DNA of 64,000 bases from Lunularia cruciata (taxonomy: Eukaryota > Streptophyta > Marchantiopsida > Lunulariales > Lunulariaceae). Shown piece by piece: positions 33,301-44,911 of the stretch. Under the pieces are notes generated by a model, which did no database searches, was not told the origin of the DNA, and saw only the letters and a program-made list of their open reading frames with translations. The stretch spans positions 58,680,593-58,744,592 of the forward strand of contig OX419759.1 in NCBI GenBank assembly GCA_948567375.1. The letters run 5' to 3'. Made by a program: the position numbers and the translations under genes. Position 1 is the stretch's first letter. The number at the start of each line of letters is the position of its first letter.

Positions 33301-34799
33301 CCTTCCCATGTGGGGTTTTACCTCTTGCAAGGTAAAGCTTCGATGACATGTCGAGCATTGTGTATCTTGAGCTGCTCTAAGTGACACCACATGGGAAATG
33401 TAACTATGACTAACACAAGAATAATGATCTTAACACATGATACTTTTCTCCATATCTACTCATATTTGTAAAACCTCAACCCCTCACATCCCAACTCATA
33501 TGAGAAAATGTAATTTTTCTAAACCTTAAGAATTGTAAACTCTCATACCTTTCAATTTCCATTTCAGAAAATTTCAAACTAAATTTTTTAAGAATTCAAA
33601 TATGAATACCAAAAAATTAAAGATTAAAATTCCTAATCCATCACTCTCAATAAGAAATATTATTCAAACCCCAAATATCTAAAATATTTTATAAATTTCT
33701 ATTTAAATTTTTGTAATCTTCAATCTAGATACCAATGGATTTTAAATTGAAAAATAAACTAAATCAACTATTCACTCACATATTGTATGCAAATGAGCTA
33801 TCTAAAACTCTATATTATCCTTTCATACTATGCCTCCTTTTCTCCCTCCTTTCCCTCTCCTCCCCTCTCCCTCTAAACGAAAGAAAAGCGAAAGATATCA
33901 TATATTTTACGATAACATGAGCAATATAGTATCAGTAGGACATCACCGCTCATGTCATTCATCGTGGCAAGTAAACTATGGGCAGAAACTTTCTGAGTTT
34001 CTTAACGTTTTGGGTTAACTTTAGAACGAACGTATAGATTGAGATGGAGTCTTCCAGAACTGCTGATGAATTAGGATCTCGATCAACATATGTTATTCAA
34101 TAGACGACGACAAAAGCCTCAAAAGAAATCTCGCACGTGGAAACTAGCAACCGGGGACTTGAAAAGTTGACAAATGAATTCCTCCTGCAAAAACCATGGA
34201 TCGTCTTCAATTGATTTGATTTCAAGGAACCAATTGTCTTGAGACTAGACTTCGATTGTTACAAAGACGGTCTAAACAATGTGGAGTCCGGCATTGGCGC
34301 CATCGTCATGGTAATAGAAGTGCTTCTCCCTACGATGCCTGCCTCGTTCGTATAGAAGGTTAGTTCAATCTTCACAAGAATTTCCTTCTTGTCTCTTGAC
34401 GGCATGACGAGTGTTCTTGGTTTTTAATTTGATGGAACTTGTCTGCCTAAATTCAGGTTTGAGATTTCAGCCAAAGTTTGCTTGTCTCCGACGTCTTGTA
34501 CATGCCCGGGGGCCGGTAGCTCGTATGTATGCTTGGGCTCAAACTTCGGGCCGGACGAAGTGTCCGGCCCGGACATGGGCAATACGCGGTCCGTGGATTG
34601 TGATAATGGTTTCTGTTGTATGCACTGAGTAAATCTAATGCTATTCCAAAATGTTGTATATCAACACAAAGTCACGAGTGTCAACTATGACAATCGTGTA
34701 AGGGCACCAGACGTACTCTTAAGTCTTTCCACCTACTTGGGATACCGTAAAATCTTGGTGACAAGTTTGGGATACCATTTAATCCATCTCTGAGTTAAT
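33301..34799. other. Stretch without recognised genes
   Basis: Mostly AT-rich from 33480 to 33900. A short GC-rich patch at 34490-34600 contains a perfect 9-bp hairpin (GGGCCGGAC and GTCCGGCCC, 34548-34570). No coding or RNA gene recognised. Confidence 0.45.
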
Positions 34800-34940
34800 C
34801 TGCGTAGTTCGGTATGTGAAGACGTCCTGTATTATAGAAACATATTCCTATTGACAGCAAAAAGACTTGCTCATGTTTTTCAAGTAAAGACACATAGAAG
34901 AACAAATGCATACATGAGAATACGGATCTGTAGACACCAG
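34800..34940 (+). repeat. Dispersed repeat, copy 2
   Basis: Partner of 28465-28620: TTCGGTATGTGAAGACGTC parallels ATCGGTGTATGAAGATGTC, followed by the shared GACTTGCTCATG and TTTTCAAGTA blocks. Confidence 0.6.
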
Positions 34941-37081
34941 CTCACTCAGAGGCAACGGCTCCGTTTCGAGCCTCCAGATTGCTTTGTGGAGTTTTGAACG
35001 TTATCCAAACATTCCTCGGAGGATAATTTAAGAATGGAGATATGGTGAAGTTATAGTCAGATTTGAACTCCGTGTGGATTTTAATTACAATTTTATTTAG
35101 AATGGTGAGATTCTACTATAGAATAAAATATTATTCAAATCTTTTTCTCTTTTTCTTTTGAGTATAATATTTCTAGACAATTTCACTTAACCAAATTGCA
35201 CTTACAAAGTTGTCGGCACTAAGTTTTGCACTCTTGCCATGTTTTCTTTCTAACTAAACATATTTCACTCCATGTCGAGAGTTGGTCTTATGGCAATGCA
35301 CCTATCGAGAATAGATTCTATCTCATTCCGGATCAGGAGGAGTTAAAAACTACGAATCTACGTAGGAATAGGATCACAAACAAACAAGTAATTACTAGAT
35401 GGAGATGGAGTATGTAATCAAAGGCAGCAGGTAAGGAAACTTTGGCGTATCTTGAAGGCGAATAAAATCTTTCAGTTTGATCAAACACAATAAGAATCAA
35501 CTGACACAGAAAAAAACGCATTCTCATTTTAATCTGTGGTTAGCTTAGGAATGGCAGGAATGTATTTATCTGCAACTGTTATTCAACTGTTATTCGGAAT
35601 GCACATTTTCGTTTATTTGTATTCCAATATTAATAAAATTTTCCAGGGGTAAAATACGAGGTCATTAGCGATCACTCGCTATAAAAATATTACAGAGATC
35701 CATATAATCAGGAAGGGGATTATAATGCCCTACGATAGCCCTTCAAAACTCAATGGTGGCTCAAGCTATTGGCGACTTAGAATATACATAAAAGGTGTAT
35801 AGCTTAGGAGTAGAGGATTATTGGGGGCATGAAATAAACACCAAAAATGTATACCATGGATGGCCTTAATGATAAACAAAGCCGATCCCAGCATTTTTTG
35901 AAACAAAATTTGTTTTGAGGATTAAGATCTATAAAGAGATATAAGGATACACAAGTATACAGAGGCACACCTACTAATTTAAAACAAATACTCGCCGCAC
36001 CGGGCTTATCTTTGAAACAATAAGCTTGATGGGTTATTCCCTCCTGTTCTTTATGTTTGGATTTTATTTCTGTTCTCCGGTTCCTATGTTTACCTTTCTT
36101 TTTAAGCAAACACGAGATGGATGATAACCATGGCCACAAGCAAGTAATAAATAATATTTGCAATAAAAGCATGAATAACAATAACTGCTGACTCTATATG
36201 ACTTACTCGATCACTTTTGGCAAGCGATGCAAAGATCAGCTGAATTATTCTATTCCCTTGATGGTAAGCGCAGACGATTCTTTGTAGTGAAGACTTCTCT
36301 GTCTCGTTCTTCGGAACTGTGGCGAATTCCAGTCAATAGATATTATTCGAGACTGTTTCCTCCGTTAAACACCGCCGTCGCCTGTGCGACTGCTATCGCG
36401 GAGCTTGAGCAACCACGTGAGCTTGTGCTTCACTGTATGCGCTTACTGCCCGGTAGTCTGATGCCCAAATGCAATCTGGAGAGACTATCAGTTAAATCTG
36501 CACAACTTGAAACGCCATGCATCACGATAGCTAGAATTGACGGCGGGTGCCGTACATACACCGGCTATGAATGGCCCGCATTTGAAGATGCATGTACAGT
36601 TTAATTCTGAAATAAAATTCCTGGTGTTCTTGAGTTTAGCTAGCACAGAGAGTACGAGGGTCCCAATTTCAGGTCATCCCTCACAATGTTTACGTTTGGT
36701 TTGGACCGTGGTGTTACATTCGTATCGAGCAAAATTTTCGAACCAGATACGAGAATTCCTTCAGGAGCTTATGACTGGAAGCTGTGTAACGATTAATAAG
36801 TTGCCAGACATGTACAGGTACACCGTCTGGTAAGTTAGGATCTACTCTTTATTTACACAAGTCGAGTAGCTAGCTGTTTGGTCTTGCTACTGTTTACAGA
36901 ACTGGACAACGAGCTGATGTCTAGAGCTCACTAAACTCCGTTGCAGAAGAATAGGACGCGTAACTGATCCAGGAAATACGTACCAGTGCAAGACTGATGT
37001 GAAGTGATGAGAGAGTTCATGAGAATCTGGGCATATAGCTAACGTTGAGACATCTCGATGGCTGACTGGAGCTTTTGACAA
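34941..37081. other. 3' side of H+-ATPase copy 2, no gene recognised
   Basis: Contains an ATG-started 125-codon frame at 36227-36604 with no recognisable domain, which I do not call as a gene. The last few hundred bases before 37081 are presumably the 3' UTR of copy 2. Confidence 0.45.
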
Positions 37082-39946
37082 TTACATGGTATAGGACTGA
37101 TTGATGTTTCCTACATCCATTCCTTTCAATTTGACGACGGACTCGACATGTCCTTTCAAAGTGTGTAGTTCTCTTAACCTCGCCATCTCTGCACGTCTTT
37201 TAGCTTCGCCGGCTAGCTCGGGAACGCTTTTGAAAGTATCTTCAGTTGCTGCTCCTGTACCGTGAGTAGTCAAACCATGAAGAGTGCGTTGTTGCTGTGC
37301 CCACTGTGCCTGACGGTCATTCTTTCCAAAATCGTTCTTGTTGGTGAAAGCTATGCTGCTACTGAGCATGCTATCCCAAGCTTTTCCACTCAAAATGTAT
37401 CGAACAGCAAACTTGATGATATCGAGTGGGAAGTAAGTGATGATTGAATAGAGCCAGATTACTCCAGCCCATCCCCATCCAATTCCCTTGATGTGAGCGA
37501 AACCCCAATTTGCATACACTGCGATGAAGGTGGCAACCAGTTGAGCAATCCAGAATGCGCTCACTAGGAGGAATCCTGGCCTCTCCATGAATGACCAGCT
37601 CATGGATCGTGTGACAAAAATCAATGCTTGACTAATGATGCTCACTTGGAGATAAATGGCAGCCGTAAGTTCAGATCTATTTCCACTCAATGATCGAACC
37701 CCGAAAGTCCTCTCGAAGAAGTCCGTCTTGTCGGCAGCCCAGAAGAACAGGACGGTCATGACTGCAAGGTAAGTACCTATGACAACACCCTGGGCAAAAA
37801 TCTCACCTAGTTTCCAGCTATCAGGAAGTGGAGAAGGTTTGACTCGATCCTTGGAGATCGTCATGATTGTACCGTCGTTCAAAATCGCAATAATCAGGAC
37901 CATGAAGGGTGAGAAATCGAACTTCCAAATGAGAGTGAGCAGCAAAAACCCGAGTACGATTCGAATAGTGATCGACACAGCGTAGATTGTATAGTTTTTC
38001 ATCCTCTGAAATATGGTTCGGCTAGTAAGCACTGCGCTGATAATCACACTTAGTCCGGGTTCAGTAAGTACGATATCTGAAGCACTTCGAGCAGCATCTG
38101 TAGCATCGGCCACTGCAATACCTATATCTGCCTTCTTGAGTGCGGGTGCATCGTTAACACCATCTCCAGTCATACCACAGATGTGTTTCTTATCTTGAAG
38201 GCGTTTCACAATCTCGTACTTATGCTCTGGAAATACCCCAGCAAAACCGTCAGCACTCTCTATAAGTTCATCCACTGGCAGACCTGCAATTGCTTCATCC
38301 TTGTGCTGTCCAAGAAGAGCTGAAGACGGGTACATGTTGGTTCCCATTCCCAAACGACGCCCTGTTTCTTTGGCAATCGCCAATTGATCACCGGTAATCA
38401 TCTTGACATTTACGCCTAGGTCCAGAGCTCGACGGATGGTTTCTGCACTGTCATGGCGGGGCGGGTCGAAAAGGGGAAGCAAACCCAAGAACGACCATGG
38501 ACCTCCAGAACTGTCCTTGCTTCTTGCAGGTACCTCCTGTGTAGCCACAGCGAGTGATCGAAGACCGCGCTCAGCAAACTTATCAATGACGGCGTGGACT
38601 CTTGCCGATATCTGATCCTTGTCATAGGCCAGATGTAGAATCTCCTCTGGTGCTCCTTTGCTTGCCCTGTGCCACTTCCCATTGCTGTCGACGAAGGTAA
38701 TTGCTGTGCGTTTGTCCACTGGGTTGAAAGGAAGAAAATGAACCTCGGTGATGTCTGCACGAGCCTCTTTGGGATCTGCGAGCATTCCCACAATGGCCGT
38801 GTCAATTGCATCTTGATTCTCCATCCTTGCTGCCCTTGCTGCGGATAGCACCACAAAATCCTTATCGACGCCCTTGGTAAAACACTCAATGAGATTCTTA
38901 TCCACAGTCAGCTTGTTCAAGGTCAAGGTTCCAGTCTTATCACTGCACAAGACATCCATCCCTGCCATTTCTTCAATCGCAGTCATTCTTTTAGTGATTG
39001 CACCTTGCTGAGACAATCTGTGAGATCCGATGGCCATTGTCACCGAGAGCACCGTGGGCATAGCAATTGGAATACCACCAATAAGCAGAACTAACAAGTT
39101 GTCAATTCCCTCTCGGTACTTCCTCTTTTGGATGGGGAACATAACGATGATTTCCACCAAGAGTCCAATTGCAATGGAGATGATGCAGAAATTTCCTATC
39201 GCAGTGAGCACCTTTTGGAAATGGCCGACTTGGTGAGTGCTGTCCACAAGATGGGCCGCTTTCCCGAAGAAGCTATGGACTCCCGTAGCTATCACAACTG
39301 CGTCGAGTTCTCCTTGCTTACATGTAGATCCCGAGTAAACCTCATCCCCTGGCTTCTTGGTAACCGGAAGCGACTCACCTGTAAGAGCAGACTGGTCAAT
39401 CTTTAAAGGATCTCCTTCGAGAAGACGAGCATCAGCGGGGACAATATCTCCCAATTTGATGCTGATGATATCTCCGGGAACAAGTATTTCCGCATCCTGC
39501 TCCGACCACTTTCCATCTCGAAGCACCTTCGTCTTAGGTGCAAGGCGAGCCATTAAAGAAGCAGCGGCGTTTCCTGCATTGTTTTCCTCAATAAAACTGA
39601 TGGTGGAATTGATCACTAGAAGCGTGATGATACCTATGAAATCTTGCCAGTCTGGGGGCTTGCCTCCACCATTTGCCAAGGCGATGGACATGATTGCAGC
39701 CGCTTCCATGACCCAAGACAGAGGATTCCACATGAAACCCAAGAACTTGAGAATTTTGCTCTCATTCTTCTCTTCCAATTTGTTGAAGCCGAAAATTTGA
39801 AGCCGAGCCTCCCCTTCCGCTTGTGTGAGTCCCTTATCCGTGCATTTTAGCTGGATGAAGACCTCCTCAATGGGAATGTGCTCCAAGTCCACCGCCTCGT
39901 TCGCCAGGGACTCCAGGGATGGCGATTGGGCCCCCATCACTGCCAT
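37082..39946 (-). CDS. Plasma-membrane H+-ATPase (P3A), copy 2, intronless
   Basis: A complete 954-residue proton pump, over 90 percent identical by eye to copies 1 and 3. Motifs are [11 protein letters not shown] with Asp336, [24 protein letters not shown] and [16 protein letters not shown], plus the [17 protein letters not shown] membrane-exit block. The regulatory tail has [10 protein letters not shown] and ends QSYTM, with penultimate Thr953. The first ATG (39946) gives MAVMGAQ; the fourth residue, also Met (39937), aligns with the start of the other copies and is an alternative start. An open frame extends upstream to 39991 but has no ATG there, so I reject it. No introns. The leader has uORFs and a promoter block shared with copies 3 and 4. 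Confidence 0.97.
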   Translation of the reverse strand: MAVMGAQSPSLESLANEAVDLEHIPIEEVFIQLKCTDKGLTQAEGEARLQIFGFNKLEEKNESKILKFLGFMWNPLSWVMEAAAIMSIALANGGGKPPDWQDFIGIITLLVINSTISFIEENNAGNAAASLMARLAPKTKVLRDGKWSEQDAEILVPGDIISIKLGDIVPADARLLEGDPLKIDQSALTGESLPVTKKPGDEVYSGSTCKQGELDAVVIATGVHSFFGKAAHLVDSTHQVGHFQKVLTAIGNFCIISIAIGLLVEIIVMFPIQKRKYREGIDNLLVLLIGGIPIAMPTVLSVTMAIGSHRLSQQGAITKRMTAIEEMAGMDVLCSDKTGTLTLNKLTVDKNLIECFTKGVDKDFVVLSAARAARMENQDAIDTAIVGMLADPKEARADITEVHFLPFNPVDKRTAITFVDSNGKWHRASKGAPEEILHLAYDKDQISARVHAVIDKFAERGLRSLAVATQEVPARSKDSSGGPWSFLGLLPLFDPPRHDSAETIRRALDLGVNVKMITGDQLAIAKETGRRLGMGTNMYPSSALLGQHKDEAIAGLPVDELIESADGFAGVFPEHKYEIVKRLQDKKHICGMTGDGVNDAPALKKADIGIAVADATDAARSASDIVLTEPGLSVIISAVLTSRTIFQRMKNYTIYAVSITIRIVLGFLLLTLIWKFDFSPFMVLIIAILNDGTIMTISKDRVKPSPLPDSWKLGEIFAQGVVIGTYLAVMTVLFFWAADKTDFFERTFGVRSLSGNRSELTAAIYLQVSIISQALIFVTRSMSWSFMERPGFLLVSAFWIAQLVATFIAVYANWGFAHIKGIGWGWAGVIWLYSIITYFPLDIIKFAVRYILSGKAWDSMLSSSIAFTNKNDFGKNDRQAQWAQQQRTLHGLTTHGTGAATEDTFKSVPELAGEAKRRAEMARLRELHTLKGHVESVVKLKGMDVGNINQSYTM

Positions 39947-39972
39947 CTTCTTGAGCTCTTCTAGTCGACAGA

Positions 39973-40077
39973 TTATCTCTCTCCCATGCACTCTTGGAGC
40001 AGCCCTTCAGTTTCTACTCCTTTTGTCCACTCATGCGTAGAGTCCCTGTGAACGGTTGAAATCTCGTGTATGAACAT
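39973..40077 (-). promoter_or_regulatory. Longer leader uORF of copy 2 (34 codons)
   Basis: An ATG-started frame (MFIHEISTVHRD...) inside the presumed leader. It ends 26 nt before the main ATG and overlaps the shorter uORF in another frame. It would be translated only if transcription starts upstream of about 40080, which the TATA position suggests. Confidence 0.35.
40014..40034 (-). promoter_or_regulatory. Leader uORF of H+-ATPase copy 2 (6 codons)
   Basis: The frame reads MSGQKE then stop, 67 nt upstream of the main ATG. It begins like the copy-1 uORF (MSGHIEEET) and sits at the corresponding position in the leader. Confidence 0.5.
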
Positions 40078-40108
40078 ACAGAAGGAGAAAGGAATGGGAT
40101 GATAAACG

Positions 40109-40134
40109 CATGGCAAATGCTGGTATATAAAGGG
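40109..40134 (-). promoter_or_regulatory. Core promoter block of H+-ATPase copy 2
   Basis: On the plus strand it reads CATGGCAAATGCTGGT followed by ATATAAAGGG. Almost the same 26 bp occur upstream of copy 3 (44708-44732, inverted) and copy 4 (53547-53572). It includes the TATA box about 180 bp upstream of the main ATG. Confidence 0.7.
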
Positions 40135-40139
40135 TGAAG

Positions 40140-43100
40140 ATTTAGACTTCTGGCTATGTTATCCTAAAGGCAAAGCGGTGAGAGACAGCATGAGGATTAT
40201 ACGCAGGATCGCATGTGGACCGCAGTCCTTACCGGCTAGCAGCGGCTCAGGTAGTGAAGTTGATCCCTCTATTTCCCGTGGAGTCAAGCTCTGCAGTAAG
40301 CTTGCAATTGCTGCACTCCTCCAATCAGCAGTGGCGAAGTCCAGAAACAACTCCATAGGTGCAGTGCTTTGTGTCTCTTTCGTATTCAGGTTTCGCCTCT
40401 GTCCCAGCTTGTATTCCTTGTATCACAAGGTTGAAGCCGTGGGTCTTACGAAATGCCGCGGTCTTTGTACGTTCAATAGCAACAGCTAAAACACTTCGAC
40501 AGTGATATTGACATGTCCATTTTCCGCAGGTGTAGAAGCCAAGTGAGTAACACGTTTGGAATCCTCCCAGTAAGTTCATCCAAGAGGCACTTAAATCTTC
40601 CTCGATTCGTAACTTAACTTGTGCCATATTGATCATCAATCAGTAGACTCAGAGCTAAATGTTGAACGCGTCCATGAAGAGTTCATAGATCTTTGCTTCG
40701 CACTGAAATTCCTTTCAATCCAAATTATTTTGAGATAGGGTTATTATTTCGCTAATTATGTCTCAGTCATTCAGCAGTTCATTATTCAATCTTTGCAGTA
40801 AGTATAACACGTTAATATGCTAACCCTGGTATCACGTTCATTAACTAAAGCTATGAACATGAATTTCTTTGATAGTATTAATGGTTTGACAGTAAGGCCC
40901 GTTAACTAGCTGGTCCATCTGGCCAAGTTGAAATGAAGAGAGGACCAGCTACTTGCGACAGGTACTACAAGGAAACAATCATTCGGATTCAGTCTACCTT
41001 CCCAGCAGCCACGTCACGATCAACAGTCACAGCTGCCTATAATATTTTCTGTGTCAGTCCTATTTACTTCTTTGAACTTTGTAAACGAACATCACTGAAG
41101 TTTAACTTGACACGATATTGTGAGGGTTGTAGGAGTTTAAGATTGTTCTAAATACGAGGACTCCTGGACAGGACTTTCAGAACATGTCGTCATTTCTGAT
41201 ACCGGTGTATGTGGCAAAGGTTGTCTTGACTTGAGTACAGCATCCGAGCTCCGTTGGTCAACGTGAAGGGACATTCCAATTTCCTGACATAACATGTGTT
41301 CACTAGCGTCCAATTTGGAACACAAGCCTTTCTTTTGCTCCAGATGACTGCTATTTTGCATTGTTGGTAGAGGTTATTTTGAAAGAGAACCGCTTCTGCA
41401 TGACTGTCCTGTACTGTACAAGTGGGTTGACCTCTAAGCTTGTACTACTACTTAATTCATATAAGCTCCATACTCATCAGATGCGTACCTAGACATCACC
41501 TTCTCAGATGAAAGGGATGCTGATTTAAGGTTTAACTGATTTTGTTCCCTACCACTTCCAGTTGGGAGATACAACAACATAGCTTCACAACAGGGCTTCA
41601 CCTGCCTCAGAGCATCCAAAGCTGCGTGCGCAAGCGATCGTGACTTAACGTTGAGTCAGAGGTTTAATTGAAACTTACACTTCCTTTCAGTTTGATTTTG
41701 CAGATTTAGATTTGTTTTAAAATATTAGAAATCAGAGAGCATCATGTTCCTGTTAGAAATTGGTTTTCTAAACGTGGTGACCATCAACTGTATTGTGCCA
41801 TCTAGCGCCGTGAGATCTAATATACCAGACGGGGTTCATCCTCATTATGTATACATGGACGCGATGGTTCAACTTAGAATCGTCTCGTAGGGAGAACTAC
41901 ATGCGGAGCATGTGGATTTACCATTCAAGAGGGCCCTGCAGTGAGGTGCTGGGGATCGAAGTGACACTATCAACAGGCATATTTACATTGATACTCTATC
42001 AAAATGACTGCAAACTAACTAGTGGGAAAGCTGTATATCTTGTGGTCCACCAAACGAATAGCGTGCCAAACCTATACAAACAATCACATCAAACCTTCAC
42101 AACTCAATGAGCCTTTAAAATACAGTCTGCTGCGTCTGTAGACTCCATATCTCTTTTCTTCTTGTTTTGGTGACCCGACTAGTCACCTTCCGGTGACGGA
42201 AGATTCCATCTGTCATCTGTGACAGATGGGATCTTCAGTCAACTGAAGCTTTGGAACTCTATGGGCAGACCAATATTAGTATTTACTCTAATGATTCAAC
42301 GTCGTGTGTTGATTCAGATGTTCAATGTCGGACAGAGAGTTCAGTGTCCGAAGTGTATCTGATTCTACGTACTGCCAATATCACGTAGTGTCACGGGACT
42401 GTTGTACGTGTAATCTCAACTATGCTCTGCGGGTGTCTGTGCACGGTGTTCATGAATTCTGGAAACATCTTTGTCATGAGTGTCTACACACTGCAGTTCG
42501 GTAACTCCTTTATCTGTAAACAATGATTGCGTCATCAGAGAGAGCGGAAAGGAGGTAACAGCAAGAGTGGACTTCTGGATAGCGAAGAGAAGAGCGATCG
42601 TGGCCCCTGCAACGTCTATTTGCAGTTCAGTGTTCTATCTCCACAGGACTCTGGAGCGATCAGTAGTGCCATACCAAAATTTGTTTTGGATATTTACTGT
42701 ATTTTACTTGGAGATAATCCATGAGATACACTCTGTCCTTCGGTTCCTAACGTGGTAACTAGCTGTTGGAACGTAAAACTTTTCGGTAGGAAGCAGCGTA
42801 GGTAGTTGGGTCCTGGTTTCTATATAAATAGATACAACAGGATAAGTGTTCGTATCATAGATAATCTTTTTCCTAGTTAGAATAGAAAAGCAGGGGAACT
42901 GGAAATCGGAAGCTTACATTTCAAATATAAAGCTAGCAAATGCTGTTTATACCTACCATCTAAACGATAGGATCTTGAGCGTAAGCAGTACTGACCGAAT
43001 GCGAATGTGACAGACTTGTAAAATCATCGTGTCATGTTGATAAACGAGAACTTCCCAACTCACATTTCTTAACAAGCAATTGCAGTCATATTCAACTTCC

Positions 43101-44706
43101 CAACTCACATCTCTATGGTCTATATCGAGCTATGATACATCCGTGTTGAAGGAAGACTTGTGCAAAATTTGTTGAAGGTTATAGTATGCTTGACTGCAAT
43201 TGCTTGTTTCTGTCATGATAGCAATCGAGTGGATAGCTATTACAATGGAGATACGGTTGTATACGCCCTGATCAGATTTATTCTTTGTCAAGATAATCTG
43301 ATATTTATTCTAGTATGAAGAGGACCAGTCAACACTCTGGTCTCCACACTCCAGGTTTGCTTCGTAGATGAAGTAGCTAAACGTTGTACCTGCACAGTAG
43401 TAGATGTTGAAACCAAAAGTAATATGTCCTTCTCCGAGAAGCTCCTAGCTTCATTCCAATCAAAGGGTTAGAATGGAATTGCGGACACTTATCATGACCA
43501 GTTTGTTCTATGTTATTTGTGTGGTGAAGTGCACAAATAAAAATAGTTTCTACCTAATTAATGTTTGCGAAAAATATAGTCCCAAATCGAGTGCCTGAAA
43601 TGTTACAGATTGTCTGGGTTTCTTAACAGGTTTCTTCCAATAGATAACCTGCAGAAGTCATGTCAACTTCTCCTCGGAAATCGATCCGATCCAACGTATT
43701 GATGACTGGCCTAATCCAACAATCCCAATCACTCAGCGACATTCCCCTCGAAGTTTGAAGGTATCCATTTCACTGACGAATCAAAGCCCTGCATTACCGG
43801 TATTGTTTGTATGGTACTTTAGAATCAACCATACAAAAGGCATTCAAACGGAATCATTTACGTGATTCAGTGTTTATTTTGAACTTAGCCGAATGGTGCT
43901 ACCAATGGATTCAGTTCACTACGGTATCAGATACACTTTGTATAGTATGTATAGTATTAGGTATATATACACCGCTGTTGAACGAATATGATGGTAAAGC
44001 ATTATAATCATTCAAATTAGCGTATTGCTTGCAAGTATTCATTCCGTTGAACGTTCAAAGCCATGACCTTTAGAGGGAATGGGTACTTGCATGCACTACA
44101 CCCAATAAATGGCGCTCACACATGTGATCAATCTCGTTAGGCTTCATCATGTTTCACGAACCTCCCGTTTTCGTTGACCGTAATCGTTACATTCTGGTTC
44201 TGCATGAACATTGAGGATCAATTGTGACTGTATCCCTGTTGAAGATTTCTATACTCGCCATTGATAAACATCAGGTCTGTTAATGATTGACGTAAGGGAA
44301 TGAACTTACCCATGAAAAGCTGTCCTGTTCAGTAATACTATATCCATCGCTGAGATGACTGATGGAGTACAGTACTTTAAATTAGTTTCACACTGTGAAC
44401 CCATTGCAGTAGAACTCAGGACGGTGATTTGCATAGCCTATCCTTCACGCACAAGCGCACATTCTTAGGTATGCGGCGATACCACTAGCCACAAAAGATA
44501 CATGCTTATATTGCGTAGAAACACCTCGGTTCCTGCAGACCTTGGCCCCAGACAATCTGCAAAATCTCCAGCTCATTGAGTGACTGGAGAATCTCCAAGG
44601 AATATGGTCAAACATGAGACTCGGCGTCCAAAATCTGCTCTCTGGTCTTGGAATCTGACCTCTGAGTAGGAAAAGGTTGTAGAGTACCGGAAGTACTAAA
44701 TCTGGG
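40140..44706. other. Divergent intergenic region, copies 2 and 3
   Basis: About 4.6 kb between two pump genes transcribed away from each other. The first few hundred bases share short blocks with the upstream region of copy 4 (for example TACGCAG-ATCGCATGT near 40200 and 53675). No protein gene or RNA gene was recognised. A cluster of three hairpins lies at 42182-42248. Confidence 0.5.
42182..42248. repeat. Three consecutive hairpins
   Basis: Arms: GTCACC/GGTGAC (42182-42197, perfect), GAAGATTCCATCTGTCA with TGACAGATGGGATCTTC (42199-42236, one mismatch in 17, loop TCTG), and CTTCAGT/ACTGAAG (42233-42248, overlapping the end of the second). Such a run in 67 bp is unlikely by chance. Confidence 0.8.
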
Positions 44707-44707
44707 A

Positions 44708-44732
44708 CCTTTAAATACCACCATTTGACATG
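44708..44732 (+). promoter_or_regulatory. Core promoter block of H+-ATPase copy 3
   Basis: CCTTTAAATACCACC followed by ATTTGACATG, the inverse of the blocks at copies 2 and 4. The TTTAAATA serves as TATA box about 195 bp upstream of the main ATG. Confidence 0.7.
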
Positions 44733-44810
44733 TACCTTTCATCTCATCCCGTTCTTTCCTTCGTGTCTTTTACTAATGATCAGTGCCTCGAAACTGATTG
44801 TACTCTGCAG

Positions 44811-44828
44811 ATGATTGAACACATGTGA
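44811..44828 (+). promoter_or_regulatory. Leader uORF of H+-ATPase copy 3 (5 codons)
   Basis: The frame reads MIEHM then stop, 83 nt upstream of the main ATG. It overlaps the end of a 12-codon frame beginning at 44776. Position matches the uORFs of copies 1, 2 and 4. Confidence 0.5.
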
Positions 44829-44911
44829 GCAACAAACTTCGGGGCTGCTCAAAGGAAGAGCGCCTGGGAGAGATAATTCGTCGACAAGAACTGGTCAGCA
44901 AGGTCGAAGAG

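Noticed and set aside
36227-36604. 125-codon ATG-started frame downstream of copy 2
   Set aside because: No recognisable domain, no signal of codon bias and no paralogous copy. RNA evidence would be needed to call it.
44825-44911. Upstream extension of H+-ATPase copy 3 from 44825 (29 extra codons), and a similar extension of copy 2 to 39991
   Set aside because: These frames begin with GTG, not ATG, and correspond to leader sequence shared among the copies. The first in-frame ATGs (44912 and 39946) fit the family N-terminus.
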